NCBI GenBank assembly: GCA_000181795.3
Contig: CM012954.1
Coordinates: 14,409,908 to 14,473,907, forward strand
Direction: 5' to 3'
Length of the DNA: 64,000 bases
Origin: Trichinella spiralis
Lineage: Eukaryota > Nematoda > Enoplea > Trichinellida > Trichinellidae
Part shown: piece by piece, positions 36,801 through 49,264 of the stretch
Layout: every line of letters starts with the position of its first letter
How positions within the stretch are numbered: the first letter of the stretch is position 1
Made by a program: the position numbers and the translations under genes
Notes under the pieces: generated by a model
Seen by the model: the letters and a program-made list of their open reading frames with translations, nothing else
Told to the model about the DNA's origin: nothing
Database searches by the model: none

Positions 36801-39800
36801 GATTGCAAATTAAAAACTTCAAACTACTAATTTCTTGAAATATCGTTAATTTTTATTATTTTTCCCTTGACAAATACAAATGAATGATCAAAAAGAATTG
36901 CTGCTAATTGTTTCAGTAAAAAAACTCAAAACATCTAAATTCAGATGTAAAATATGATTAATAATTAGACCGACACAAATGTCAAATTCAACCTTGAAAA
37001 TAAACCAGAAATATAGCATAATTAAGAAATTGAAAAGTCAAACTTATTCCACTTTCGGCACGGACGGGAAGATCAACTTTAAAAAACTGTAAACTATTTA
37101 TACTCAAAAATTCATTATTGAAATTTTTTAATGAAATTTGTAAATGCAAAAAATTTTCGCAATAAATCAACTTTGAATCTTACTTCAACTCATCCTACAA
37201 TTTGAAAATCCATAATTTTACATATGTAACAATATATTCAAGTAGTATTCTTCATACAGTATCCTATTTTTATAAAATTATTGTAAATATTAAAAAAATA
37301 ACAGTCATAAAAACTAAAATAATAAAATTGATAAAAATATACCAGAATAATGATAAAATATGAATTAAATTTGTTTTTTTTAAGTTTGACATATTTTAAA
37401 AATTTTACTAATTTTCTCGTATTATTGTCAAAACCGAAAATTGTGATAAGCTGATAAAAGTAAACAAAACTATTTAATACGCTTTTTGAACATTTTATCA
37501 ACCTCAACTGATAACTTAATGATCATTTGATCATCAAAATTGAATAAGTACAGTAACGATATGACAAATACGCAGCTACTGAAGTATCGACAGATTTCCC
37601 GCATCAAAAGTTGGTAAGTGCGATTATTATCATTATTATTATTTTGTGTACATATGTTGTAGAATATCTGTTAGATGAAACTGTTAGATTGATAAATAAT
37701 AGGTTCATTTTTCATTTCGTATAGAACAATTGTGGATTATTTTTCAAATCTTTCTAACGAATAGAAATCAATTTTCTTCTGTCGATGTATCAGTTGACTT
37801 TTTAAATTAACTGTAAACTGTGCTATATTAGGCTATGAATAACCGTTCACTGTCGACTACTGGGATAGAAATGTGATATTTTGAAAATGGTCAGAATGAT
37901 AGTTTCAAAATGACAATTTCTCTTGAATTTTACAAATTAATTATGGTTAAAAATTTTCAATTGTTCAAGTTTATCTTCATGAATTTTTTCATCTCCGAAC
38001 TGTTAAATAATATTTAGGTGAATTTGATTTGAAAATTTTGATAAAAAAAACATTTAATTCGACGTTTGTTGCAACTTGAAGTACTGTATTAGAGTTTGAA
38101 AATGCAAGTTTGATTTTTCAGTTATTCAGCGAATGTTGGCTGTATTTTTTTGATATACTGATTTGTTTGATTAAGTTTGATAAAATATCATTTACCTGAC
38201 TGAGAAGGGTTTTGGTGTCGTATGCACTGAGCAGAAGTAGAGAATCGGATGTGTCTAGGTCGAGGGTTAAGTCGTTGGACGAGCTGAGTAGATTTTGAAT
38301 GCTGAAAAGCGATTCTTCGCATTGTCTGATGTCATCCAATTCCATTGTCATGTTAATCATAAGCTGCACGCCGGTGTTGCACCAGTGATTAGCCTACGGA
38401 AACGAAGCTTAGGTTAGAAGATGCAAACAGGATGTCTGTTCAGACTGAGCGATCATCCATCATTGCAGCATTGAGGAAAAAACAAGTTAATTCCGTTTTC
38501 ACTAGCTCGTTAGCGGAAAACTAGCTACATTTGAATCAACACTCCAGTTTGTCTGGTCGAAATGGGCTTTACCTGACAAATATAGTCGTGTAGCTTTTTC
38601 ACGTCGTGCAAAAAGCGCGAACGATTTTTCAAAGCTTGATCCAGTTGTTCAGTTAGCCGTTGCAGTTCTTGACATTTCGGCGTCAAGCTTCCAATAAGCT
38701 CTTTTTCTTCTGCCGCAATAAGCTGCTCTCCGCGAAGTTTCAAGCTGTTCGCAGCTTGCACATCCGCCTGGAAATGCAAAGCAAAAGCTTCATCTCTTAT
38801 TATATGTACATGTATACAAAGCAACGATTGCAACAATGCTGTAGGCGGCTGTTTCAACAAATCCTACTGCTCAGCGAAGCTCACCTGCGTTTTCTCAGCG
38901 TAAATACGATATTCTTCAATAAGACGATCCACCTCGTCAATGGAGCACAGTCGACACTGGTCCCTTTCACCAGTTTCGAAATGAGGCCCAATGCGCAACT
39001 TTTCCAAATGACACAGGAAATTTGATTGTAGCTGTATAAAATGTTAACAATTTCATATTAGCCAAATGAAACGCGTATCTGGTACCAATTTTGTCATCGA
39101 AAACGCAAATAGCAAAAACCGAAACAAATAAAACTAGCATCGATTGACCCTCCCTGCCCAGGGACACGAAATGCAAGCAACAACCAAAAAATTTTATGTG
39201 CATGTGGGAAAAAATCTCTACGTCAGATTGTACAATCGAAACCCTCTCTACCATGTGAAATTACGCGAACGTTGCACATCCGTTATCGGCGGATGTATGC
39301 CGGTGGAGTTTTTCTACATAATGGATCAACTCAATTGCTGTACATAAATAATAATAATAATAGCAAGCTGAAAATTTGCTTCATGTCACTGTTGACCTTC
39401 ATTTGTATTCCAATCCGAGGCTAGTAATGATGAGCACGGCAGAACGGAAACGACGATTTATTTGAATGAACGGAAATTTACCATCATTGCATGGTAAAAA
39501 AATAATAATAATAAGCTTGAAAAGTCACGTTGAAAGTATATATTTTACCACAAACAGAAATCATTTATAAAATGAATGGAATTCTTTGAAATGAAAAAAA
39601 AAGAAAAGAAAACGAAGAAGAAGAAGAATTTTCCCACAAATAGCTCAAGGTTATCAATTGTTACCGGACGAAACCGCATTTTAAAATTTTGCATTATCAA
39701 AGGAATTGATTTGTTTGTTTGTTTGTTTGTTTGTTGAATTTATTACCTTTTTGAAATCTTCTTCAAATTGACGCAACTGCAAACAGTGTTGAAGACGAAA

Positions 39801-42800
39801 TTCATGGGTGGGCCAGAATTTGTCGAAGCGTTTTTCGGTATCTTCGAGCTGAAGCAACGTTCGTTGCACGCTGGTGACGTTGTGAACGCGGGTTGGGCTT
39901 AGCTGTTCGGCGTTGGGCTTGGTATCCGCTTGACGGACGCTTTTCAACAAGTCGAAACCCCGTCGAACGATGATTCGAAAGTCTTCCTGAAATTTATTCA
40001 TTTGACCGCTTAATATGCAAAAAGAACATATTCAACATTTATCTATATGATAAATATTACTTTGATTGCATCGCGGTCCGCTTTTTGTGACGACAGTATG
40101 TTCGCCGTTGTTGAAGCATCGTTTGGTAATTCAGTTTCGCGTAAATTTTGTACAAATTCATCCAACGTACGGGCAATGCCTTCGGCACTGCAGCGGAGTC
40201 GTTCAATTTCCTTAAATTGAAATTATTCGTTTTATTTAAAAAGGAAATTTTTCAAAAATTTTCTCTTCTTGCTAAAATTTCTACCATTCGATGCTGCAAC
40301 CATTCTAAATGATTGTAATGGAATGAACCGCAGAGGTCGTACGTTAAACAGCTTGGATTGACGTGTTGATGCAGTTCTGGTAATGAATTGCAAACGAAAG
40401 TCTGAAAGCAAAGCTTATTATTTATTACTCATGTTGTTATTGATTTCCGATTTATTTCAATAATCATCGATAGCATTAGTACAAAAGTACATCAATGTCA
40501 GACCAAATTGATATGTATATATGATTATTTGAAATAATTGTTTCATGAGTGAAAAATTATTAATTAATTTAAATTTGTTGAAATGATAATCATTATCTGC
40601 AAAATGCATTCATGCACACACATGCAGTTTGATGGATGTGTCTTACTTGCAAACGATTAACACCAGAGATGTGCTTATATCCAACTTCCAACGCGCGTTG
40701 TAAAACACCGTCTGGTTTGATCACGTAGACGAATCGTAGATTTCCAGGGAAAAAACTCTGTAAGAATAAAAGTTTTTTTTAAACTATAAAAACAAACAAT
40801 GAAAAATACAAAGAACAAAATGTTCATAATGAAATAGATGGTTGTTGTGCAGTATGTGGTAATGTTTATGTTAATAGTTAATTTTTGCATTTACTACAAG
40901 TGGAAAGATTCTCATCAGTGTCTAAGTAGATCATACAGAACTGGTCAATGTGGACGATGAGCAGTCAGTCATTCTTCGCCTGCTCACGGTTCATCAGTTT
41001 GCGGGTCATGGAAATATTGCGCAACGAACTGAATGGAATTCCACCTTCCCAATGCTGATCGATGGACACTGGTTGGAGAAAAAAATGTTAAATTTATATA
41101 TATTAGCAAAAAAACAGAACAGCAACATTAGCTGTTTTCCAAATGCTATGCTATAGAATTGTCAATGTGGGACTTCAACTGTAGCGTTCGTATTCTCTGG
41201 ATATTTGGGTCAACGGAACAGCTTGCAAAGGTGCATATTTTTATTGGACCTTGAAAGTACAATTTAAACAAAATGGAAAGAAAGAAGAAATTTTATACTA
41301 AATAAACAGCAGGCAGTTATTTACTATTTACCATCTGTTGTCTAGTTGGCTAATTTTTTTTGTGAGGAAGAATAGCCATAAGATTTTGCAGTGCTATGAT
41401 TGTTTGAGATGATTGAATTTGAAAAATCCAAGAAAGAAAAAATACATACAGAACAGAATCAAAATGACCATCTTACTGATAAATGTGAGAGTAATGTTTT
41501 CACAGATGCCCAACGATCTGTGCGTCTGTCAATGATGACGACAAAACCGAGGAAAATATCTTCTACCCTGAAGAAAGCATAAAAATTATTATTATTATTG
41601 TGGAAATTTTTATACTGTTCATACGGTTGTAAACGTGTCAAGTAGGTGATGAGAAGGCGATATTCCACGAATGGCAGATGTACGTGGCTATCAGGAAATG
41701 TGAGCACCGGGAAGCCTTGGTCAGTTTTGGCCCCTGTAAAATTAAAAGCATTTTCATTGTTTGATTATTTTTTCTTGCTTTTTAAATTTCAACTTGTTAT
41801 TTTCTATTTCTTACCTGAGATGAAAGCATACCTAGTTACCAGCAGGTCTGATACTTTACGAATTTTTACGCGTTGATTGTCCACTTTCATGTATCCATCT
41901 AAATGTGGTGAAAGAAAAGATTTTTATATTCATAAACGTATGGATTTGAAAATTGAAATTTTTATCAAACAAAAATAATAATTAATATTAATAATTGATC
42001 ATAATCATCATGGCCATTGTTGTATTATCATTATGCTAAATAGGATTTATATTTTAACTTACTGTTTTTTTTAATTTGAATGATCATCTCATTATTTGAA
42101 ATTATAACACATTTCCTGTTGTATTATTTGTTGGATAAAAAGAATTGTGTGAAAATTTTACCCCAGTCGTCGCAGCTGCTGGTGGATGCGATACTTTCTG
42201 AATCGTGATACAACCAACCTGTACCATATTGAGAACTTTGAGATCGCGTCAACGCGCTCTGATAGCCGGATTCTTCCAGGTCAGAGCGGAGAATCTTCTG
42301 AAACAAGAATAATAATTATCACTTAACCTCGATAAAGGTGCAAATTGTATATAACTTTTGAGATGCGTATCACAGCAGAGTATTCAATCAAATAAACCAA
42401 ATGCATCATTCCAACAACATACAGGGCGAATTGAAAAAAAAATATGTTGCAATTCACATTATTGGTAAATTAATAAACCGACTAGTGACAACAGCTGCAT
42501 CATTTTTATTAAGCACGTTTTGCAACAACAACAACTGGTGAATTTCAAGCATTCATCTATTTCACATGTGTTTTGTTCTTCTTTTTTTTTAAATTAAAGT
42601 ATGTATAATGAATTTGAAATTAGCAAAATTAATAATACTGATAATAGCATATGAAAATGAATTATAATTATACGCTTCATGTAGATTGCCCTTGTAGATG
42701 TGAAAGCAATTATTAAAACAACAGAAGTAAGCGCAGTTTGAAAATATCGAAGGAATTATTATTTTTTGATTTTTGAATTTCTTCTTCTTTTACAATATTT

Positions 42801-44850
42801 ACCTGTTGATGATGATGATCATGATGATGAGGTTGCTGTTGTGCTTGTTCTTTGTCAACATCGTTGAATTGCAATGCATGTAATTGAACCGAAGCCATTC
42901 AGCAGGCTTGGTTGGTTGGATGAGTTGAAAAAATCGACTGCTTTTTCAATTTGCTGCCTGTATATTGAATAGTCAGTCGATCGGCAATGAAGAAGTATGA
43001 TTATTTGCAAAGCACAATGAGCTCGGCAAAAGGAACGCTGAAGGCGAATAAGCAGGCTATGATCACTTTCGTGCTTAGCTATTTCGAAGCATTTGCTAAA
43101 CTTTGACTCGGCTAGGCCATTGTTGTCATTCATCAATTTCGAATGGCAAAGAAAAACCTTCTCAACTATTATAGCTATAGTAATATTAGCAGTAGCAGCA
43201 ACAGCAGCAGAAGCAGTAGTAATAGTAGTAGTAGTAGTAGTAGTGGTAGTGATGGCAGTTTTTGTTTAATTTGCAGTTGATTAACTTATATTTTATTTTT
43301 TGTTATAATTTTAATAATTATGAAATTATTTTCACGATTCAAAATTTGAAAATTTCAATTAAATGTGAAAATGAATTAGTCGTGTTATTTATTTTTCAAT
43401 TTTGCAAGAAAGCTTGGCAATATTTTCCGGATATTGTTGAAATTGTGTATTTACTGATCAATATTAAAAATGATTAATTTCAATATTGAACTGTGATGAT
43501 TTTATTCACATGGAAACGACGTCAGCAAAATGATTTTCTCTCTACCCAAATCGTTCACCTTTACACGCAAGCAAATTGTTGATTTATTAAACATATTTAT
43601 TATTTTTTTGAAATTACTTCATGCGCCACTTTTTACATTCTTTCGAAAACTTTTTTCCATTATTGCATTGAAAAGCAAAGGAAATTGATACATTTAAATT
43701 TTTTTTAACTTCAAATATTCTTCTTTCGATCATGCTATATATGCTTTGAAGTGAAATTGCCCCTTTTCTAATTTAACTGAGCAACGTAATTTTGAAGTCA
43801 AAAAAATAATTATTATATTCACTGTAGTCTATTTCAACTAATGATAATGATGCTAACTGCTGATCATCTGGTTAAGCGAAAGATTTTTTTTCGCCCTTCA
43901 CCTACTTAACGAACTGAAAAATATTGATTTTCAAGTATTTTTATTATACAGTAATCTGAATATTCTTTTCAAAGATTTGTTAGTGAAAAAAATAGAAGGA
44001 ATTCATTTTTATCATTTTTTCAAATTTCAATCTGATCCGTGCATTGTGAGATCACAGATCGAATAAAACGGGGAAATTAGTCCGTATGATTTTTCTCTAC
44101 AACAGCTGAATGCATTGAACTGTGCAAGTGAGTAAAAAAAAGAAATAATACAAATTCCGGTGCTACAGTTTCTTTTTTCATTTCTCTAAATGGAATAAAA
44201 ATTCACTCTATTAATATTTTAATTATTTTTTAAATTGTTTTATTTTTCATTTAACATAAACGAGAAAGTGACAATGAGAATAGCGAAATGACCGTGTGAA
44301 ATTTTTACTTAGAGATGATGGTACTGTTGACTGATTGATTTTAGCCGTTGCACATTGGTTGGCCTATTTTGGTGACGTGACTTATTTAGCCTTGTATTAT
44401 TATTATTTGAATTTTATTCGAGATTCATTCCAAATGTTCGTCTCATTAGAAGAGTAAAATTGTACTTTGATGAATTCAGCTGCATATGATGTTGGTGAAT
44501 AGTATATATGATCAAAAAAAGACAACATTATTAGCTATTTTCCAATTTCTGTGCTATTATGTATAATCATTAATGTGAGGTTTCAACTGTAGCGTTCGTA
44601 TTCAGACAAATTTTGTGGAAAAAAGTCCATAACAGGTTAATTATAATCTCATTACAGTAGGAAAATGTAAGCTCACTTTTAATATTTGAAGATCGTAGTC
44701 GTAATCGTAGTGGTACGAGGCGCTTGGCTCTTGTTGTGAGAATCGGCTGCTTGGTGATTTGCTTGTAGTATTTTCCATATTTTGTTGCTTTTGTAATTGA
44801 GAAAATGGTCGTTTCCAAAAATGAACGCTAAATTGAGATCTAGTCGCCAT
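33813..44850 (-). CDS. MCF2L: MCF2L/DBS-type Rho guanine nucleotide exchange factor
   Basis: Activates Rho-family GTPases through a DH-PH pair. Exons: 44850-44677 (1a) or 42898-42803 (1b), 42297-42162, 41898-41815, 41733-41616, 41567-41477, 40757-40647, 40401-40285, 40210-40061, 39986-39747, 39031-38885, 38767-38573, 38393-38196, 36135-35941, 35885-35394, 35292-35200, 35147-35022, 34961-34743, 34622-34427, 34363-34258, 34170-33813. This gives 1,181 residues from 1a and 1,155 from 1b. Order: CRAL-TRIO (about 105-290; [35 protein letters not shown]), spectrin-like helices (about 328-650; [11 protein letters not shown]), DH (about 690-890; [30 protein letters not shown]), PH (about 890-1027; [13 protein letters not shown]) and a polar tail. 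Domain order and the LLKPVQR helix match MCF2L rather than Trio. No SH3 follows. Confidence 0.9.
36136..38195 (-). other. Intron of the DBS-type gene (2.1 kb)
   Basis: A 2.1-kb AT-rich intron between the last spectrin-region exon and the linker exon before DH. No recognisable exon or transposon is present. Confidence 0.55.
42803..42898 (-). other. Alternative first coding exon 1b of the DBS-type gene
   Basis: An ATG at 42898 opens 32 codons ending in a His/Gln-rich run (HHHDHHHQQ) and stops at a good GTAAAT donor in phase 0. That is the same phase as exon 1a (44850-44677), which also splices in frame to the exon starting at 42297. The two exons are 1.8 kb apart with unrelated protein sequence, so they would give isoforms with different N-termini from separate promoters. 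Confidence 0.65.
42899..44676 (-). other. First intron and promoter-side region between exons 1a and 1b
   Basis: This 1.8-kb stretch lies between the two candidate first exons. It holds a TAG/CAG-type trinucleotide run at about 43192-43246 and the repeat copy at 44528-44603. The region just upstream of 42898 should include the exon 1b promoter if that exon is real. No element is recognisable. Confidence 0.45.
43192..43246. repeat. AGC/AGT trinucleotide run
   Basis: An imperfect run of AGC then AGT triplets about 300 bases upstream of exon 1b of the DBS-type gene. It is not in a called exon. Confidence 0.7.
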
Positions 44851-47448
44851 GAACGAATGTTGTTATGGAAACGGCCTTCTGAGGTAAAAAGGGCTAGGTG
44901 TCAATCTGGCTGGCCGGCCGGCCGGCTGGCTGATTGTGTAAATGCTTTCATGGGGCCAACGGCGGGCATAAGCTGCAGACGACAAGCTTGCAACGCTTCA
45001 CGTCCTATCGAGCTCCGCCGCTTCTTCGTTGCATTTTCGCTGCACTGGTGCTGCGTCTGTGTTGGTTATTGATTTGCATCAGCTTTGCGGTGCAAGTTGT
45101 CGAGTCTTGTCGTTTTCATTCACTGCCCAATGGGACGCGCAAAGTGTTCAGTGCCGACAAACCGACAGCCCGGGATATGCCTAATCTTCGCCTGCTTGCT
45201 TCTTCTTCTTCTTCTCATTGGCTATTACATTGATCTGATCTTTCCATTTTGCCATTGTTGCACACGCTAATATAACATTTTCATTTTAAAGAAATATCGT
45301 CGAAAAAAAACAGCAATGCGACTTGTAGTGGAATAATTTTTTTTCTATTCAGAGGGAAAAAACGTCATATTTGTATTTGTTCAATGGATGAATTTTAATT
45401 ATGTAATTTTTATTCAGTTCAGAACCCATCACTGACGAGTAATTTTGGAAAATTGATTTTTTACTAACGTGATCAATTTATGGGATGTTAATGAACGCTA
45501 GTCGTGCGCTGCTTGACATCCCCTTTCAAATAAACAACATTTCTGTTTCAAACTAGGCAGGCTATATTTTCTCCTTTTTCTATTGTCATTTTTATTCAAT
45601 TTCTACATTTCATGAATTATCATTAATTGAGGGGAGGGGGAGAGATGGGTTTATTTGTTTTTCTGTTTAAAATTAAAAAGAAAAGAAAATTATATTTTTC
45701 TTTAAAGTGTATTTTGATGAACTGCTGCTGATGATGATATTTTGATAAACTGTACAGTATACTGTAGAGGTTGTGTTTGTCAAAATTGGCGAGCAAATTT
45801 TCCAAGTGAAATTTACAATTTCAACACTCCGCGTCGAAATGTTTTCTGCGGCTAATCAGTTATGAATTATGATTTGCAATTTGCGTATAATCAGCGTTGC
45901 AGCTGTGTGTGTGTGTGTTCAGCGGTTGATTTATTTGTTGACAAGTTTTTGTCACATCAAAGTGATATCGATTTTCCCTTTGAATTTGCCATATCCAATG
46001 GAAATTGTTTTTCCATATTTGTCGTGGAGAAAATTTATTTGCGCAATTTGTCAAAAGATTGTCTCAAAGTTGACACTATCGCTCATTTGATAACGGCCGA
46101 GTGTTTGAAATTTATTGCTGCACAGTTGAACAAGCAGCTCAACGGTGATTGTTGTTTCGTCGTGGGTGGGAGGGAGAAGAAAAAAAAATATTCAAATGAT
46201 TATTCGATTGCAAGCAACTGCTGCACTTGTCACTGTTGTACATTTGGAAACATGCAAATTTCCTTGCCGTTGACAATGCAAAAATGATCGAGAGTTTTGT
46301 TATTTTATAGAAAAAAAAATTTTCTTTTATCATTTTTGAAGAATACAGGAAATTTTATGATGTTATTTTTGACTGAAAAAACCATTTTCAAGGAAGATTG
46401 TAAAAGAGTAAAATTATTTTCATCATGCACAATGGGAAATAATTGGTCAGTTTGAAAAAAGGATCCAGAATGTTGCCGGGTCGGGGATTCGGCGGCGTGC
46501 ATCGATGGACGAATCGATGCCGTGTTTTACAAATTGCTTTCACTTCAGGATCAATGTGAAATAGCCAATTGAAGCGTTTTATTCTTTCAATCCGATTAAC
46601 ATGTTTGAAAAATTTATTTTTTTTCTGAAAACCGATCATTTATGCCATGTTTGAATTGTTTGTGAGTCGATTTTAATCGCAATGTTTGTTCATTTTTCAA
46701 TTTTGCATACGATACGTTATGAACTAATTTTTCTCTGCGAAGGAAGGCAGTTGAAATTTTATGCCATATTTGGGAGGAATTTAAATTCAAAAAAAAGGGA
46801 ATACTTTTTCCTGGAATGATATAGAAATATTAAAGTTATTTTGTTTTGAATTTCAATAAATTCAAAATTGAATTACCTTAACAATTTTTGTAAAAGATTT
46901 GTACTTGCATTACTTTCGTAGCTCTTTACCGTACTCTGATCAGGCTTTTGTCGTTGCTTGCATTGACTTTGAATTTTTTGCGTTGTTCAAATTTGTTCCG
47001 AAGCGTGGCCTTTTATTTGATATTTCTTTATATATTTTAAATGTTTTTCTTTGGCAAACAAATTTTTATTTTTTCTTTTCCCCATGACCAGATATGACTT
47101 TTCGAAATTTTGAGGCATTTTTTATGGCATATTTGCGATTACTTCTTCACCAAATAAATTGTGTTTTATTTATATTTTTAGCTTTAACACTGTATTGTTT
47201 TTAAGTATTATTTTTTTATCTTTTTGTGTCGTTTGATGTATAAATATTTCTGTTGTGTGATACTGAAATTATGTATTGTCGCAGAGGTGTGAATGGAATG
47301 GCTTTTCAATCAGACGGAATCAGCCGTCAATTTTTCCATTGCTTTATTGTTTCTGTTTTTTGTTTGTTTTTACATCCATTGTTGTTGGTGATCAAATATG
47401 AATGAGAACTTTTAGTATAATTTCAGACTGATCTGCACAATCGTCACA
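44851..47448. other. Shared upstream region of the divergent DBS and USP14 genes
   Basis: These 2.6 kb separate two gene starts on opposite strands. A plus-strand open frame of about 140 codons (45862-46287) shows no known domain and has poly-Lys and Cys runs; I did not call it a gene. A GC-rich patch with repeated GGCC lies at about 44910-44930, close to the exon 1a start. No TATA box or other defined element could be assigned. Confidence 0.5.
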
Positions 47449-49264
47449 ATGAGCTCTCTGCGGGTGAATGTGAAATGGGGTAAGGAAAAGTTCGAAAACG
47501 TCGAAGTGGATTTGAGCGCAAGTCCAGTGCAGTTCAGGGCGCAGTTGTTCACGTTGACCGGCGTGCCTCCGACAAGGCAGAAAATACTGTGCCGTGGGAA
47601 AAATCTCAGACCCGACACCTGGGATGAGTTCCCCGTACAAGAGGGCAGCTTGATCATGCTGCTCGGTACGGCCGAGGAGTTGGTGGAACCGCCGGCACCG
47701 ACCGAGCAGCCGACTTTTCTAGAAGACATGACCCCCGATCAGATAAGCGCGGTGATTTGTTCGAAAAGTGGTCTGAAAAATTTAGGTATACTTTTATTAT
47801 AATAGCGGTTCATTTTACATCTAGTTAGTTGTATTCTTTCATTTACAAGCAAGCCTTTACATTTTTGTTGTTTTTTGTTGAAATGCATACTTGGAACAAT
47901 TCAGGTTGTACTGTAATGTAAATATCTGGATGATCAAGTGTTGTAGTGTTCAAGATTTCAATTTGCTTTTTTACATTTCTGAAATTGTTTGTTGAATTTT
48001 GTTCAGGCAATACGTGCTATATGAACGCAACTTTGCAGTGCTTGAAAGCGGTTCCCGAGTTGGAGTGTGCGTTGCATAATTTCAGATCCACCACAGCCCA
48101 TCCGTTCACCAAGGAAAATATGTTACCTCTTGTCATCCAACAACAGTTCAAACTGATGAATCAGCCAGATTTGACCGAAAGTGTTCCTGTGATGCTTTTG
48201 AACGCCATACACATGACCATGCCTCAGTTCGCCACGAAAGGCGAGGACGGTCGCCTGATGCAGCAGGATGCCAACGAGCTCTGGTTGGAATTGTTGCGCC
48301 GGTTGAAGAGCTTATTGCCGGGCACGTTGTTGGGCGTTCCCGATGCCAAACAGTCGGTGGTTGAGATGATATTCGGCGGTCGGTACAAAATCATCACCAA
48401 ACGTGTCGACGAATGCGATGAACCGCCGGTCGAAACTAGTGAAGATTTTTTACAGTTGAGCTGCTTCTTGTCGTCCGGCGTCCGGTATCTGTTTTCAGGA
48501 TTGAAAGCCAAAATGACCGAAGAGATCACCAAATACTCGGACAAACTGGGCTGCGATGCGGTCTACCAACGGAAGAGTGAAATTAGCCGCCTGCCGGGCT
48601 ATTTGACCATACAGATTGTTCGATTTTACTACAAAGAGCGTGAAAAGATGAACGCGAAAATATTGAAAGATGTGAAATTTCCCATCGAATTGGACGTTTA
48701 CGACCTCTGCTGTGATGAATTGAAGGAGAAATTGTTGCCGATGCGCGCGAAATTGAAACTGATGGAAGAGAAATTGCTCGAAACCGCTTACCAGAAGAGT
48801 CGAAAGACCCAAATTCCGGGCGACGAATTGAAAGCGGTAAACAGAACGATTGAAATTGAATTGTTGTGATTTTTAATTTTTTGTGAGCAAAACTGAGAAA
48901 AAAGGAGCAGAAACAAATCTGATTTTCTTTTTTTTTCCAAATCCAGGAAGAAGTAGCAGTATTGGATGAAGAAATTCCGTTCTCTTTTCCCGACGATCCT
49001 GGTTCCAACAACAGTGGACTGTACCGGCTTAGGGCTGTGCTCACGCACAAAGGTCGCAGCAGTAGCTCAGGGCATTACGTGGCTTGGGTGCTCAGTGACA
49101 GAGGCCAGTGGGTGAAATGTGACGATGATATTATTGAGCTTGTCACTGAAGAGGAAATTTTACGCTTGTCCGGCGGTGGCGATTGGCACTGCGCCTATCT
49201 ACTTTTGTACGGACCCAAAGATGGCACGACCGGATATTTGCACCATATGGAAGAAATCGAATAA
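47449..49264 (+). CDS. USP14: USP14 (Ubp6) proteasome-associated deubiquitinase
   Basis: Removes ubiquitin from substrates docked at the 26S proteasome. Three exons, 47449-47785, 48007-48836 and 48947-49264, give 494 residues, the same length as human USP14. The N-terminal ubiquitin-like domain (residues about 4-80) contains RQKILCRGKNL, and a linker leads to the catalytic domain. The Cys box GLKNLGNTCYMN spans the first intron, with catalytic Cys116. The His box SSSSGHYVAW has His432, followed by DDDIIEL and LSGGGDWHCAYLLLYGP. QQDANELWLELL and the VRFYYKE segment are also typical. All catalytic residues are present. The ATG at 47449 is the natural start because the next residues match the family N-terminus. 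It is the most compact gene in the window, with introns of 221 and 110 bases. Confidence 0.96.

Larger units (their letters stand above)
41126..44605 (+). repeat. Dispersed repeat pair within the DBS-type gene
   Basis: About 80 bases at 41126-41205 and 44528-44603 resemble each other: both contain TTAGCT, a TTTTCCAA segment, a TGCTAT segment and the exact shared core TTCAACTGTAGCGTTCGTATTC. They are in the same orientation. One is in the 720-base intron between exons 41567-41477 and 40757-40647, the other just inside the first intron after exon 1a. They look like two copies of one short interspersed element; ends and class cannot be assigned. Confidence 0.6.

Noticed and set aside
45862-46287. 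141-codon plus-strand open frame upstream of USP14
   Set aside because: No recognisable domain, Cys and Lys runs from simple sequence, no supporting splice structure, and it lies in a divergent promoter region. Chance open frames of this size are plausible.
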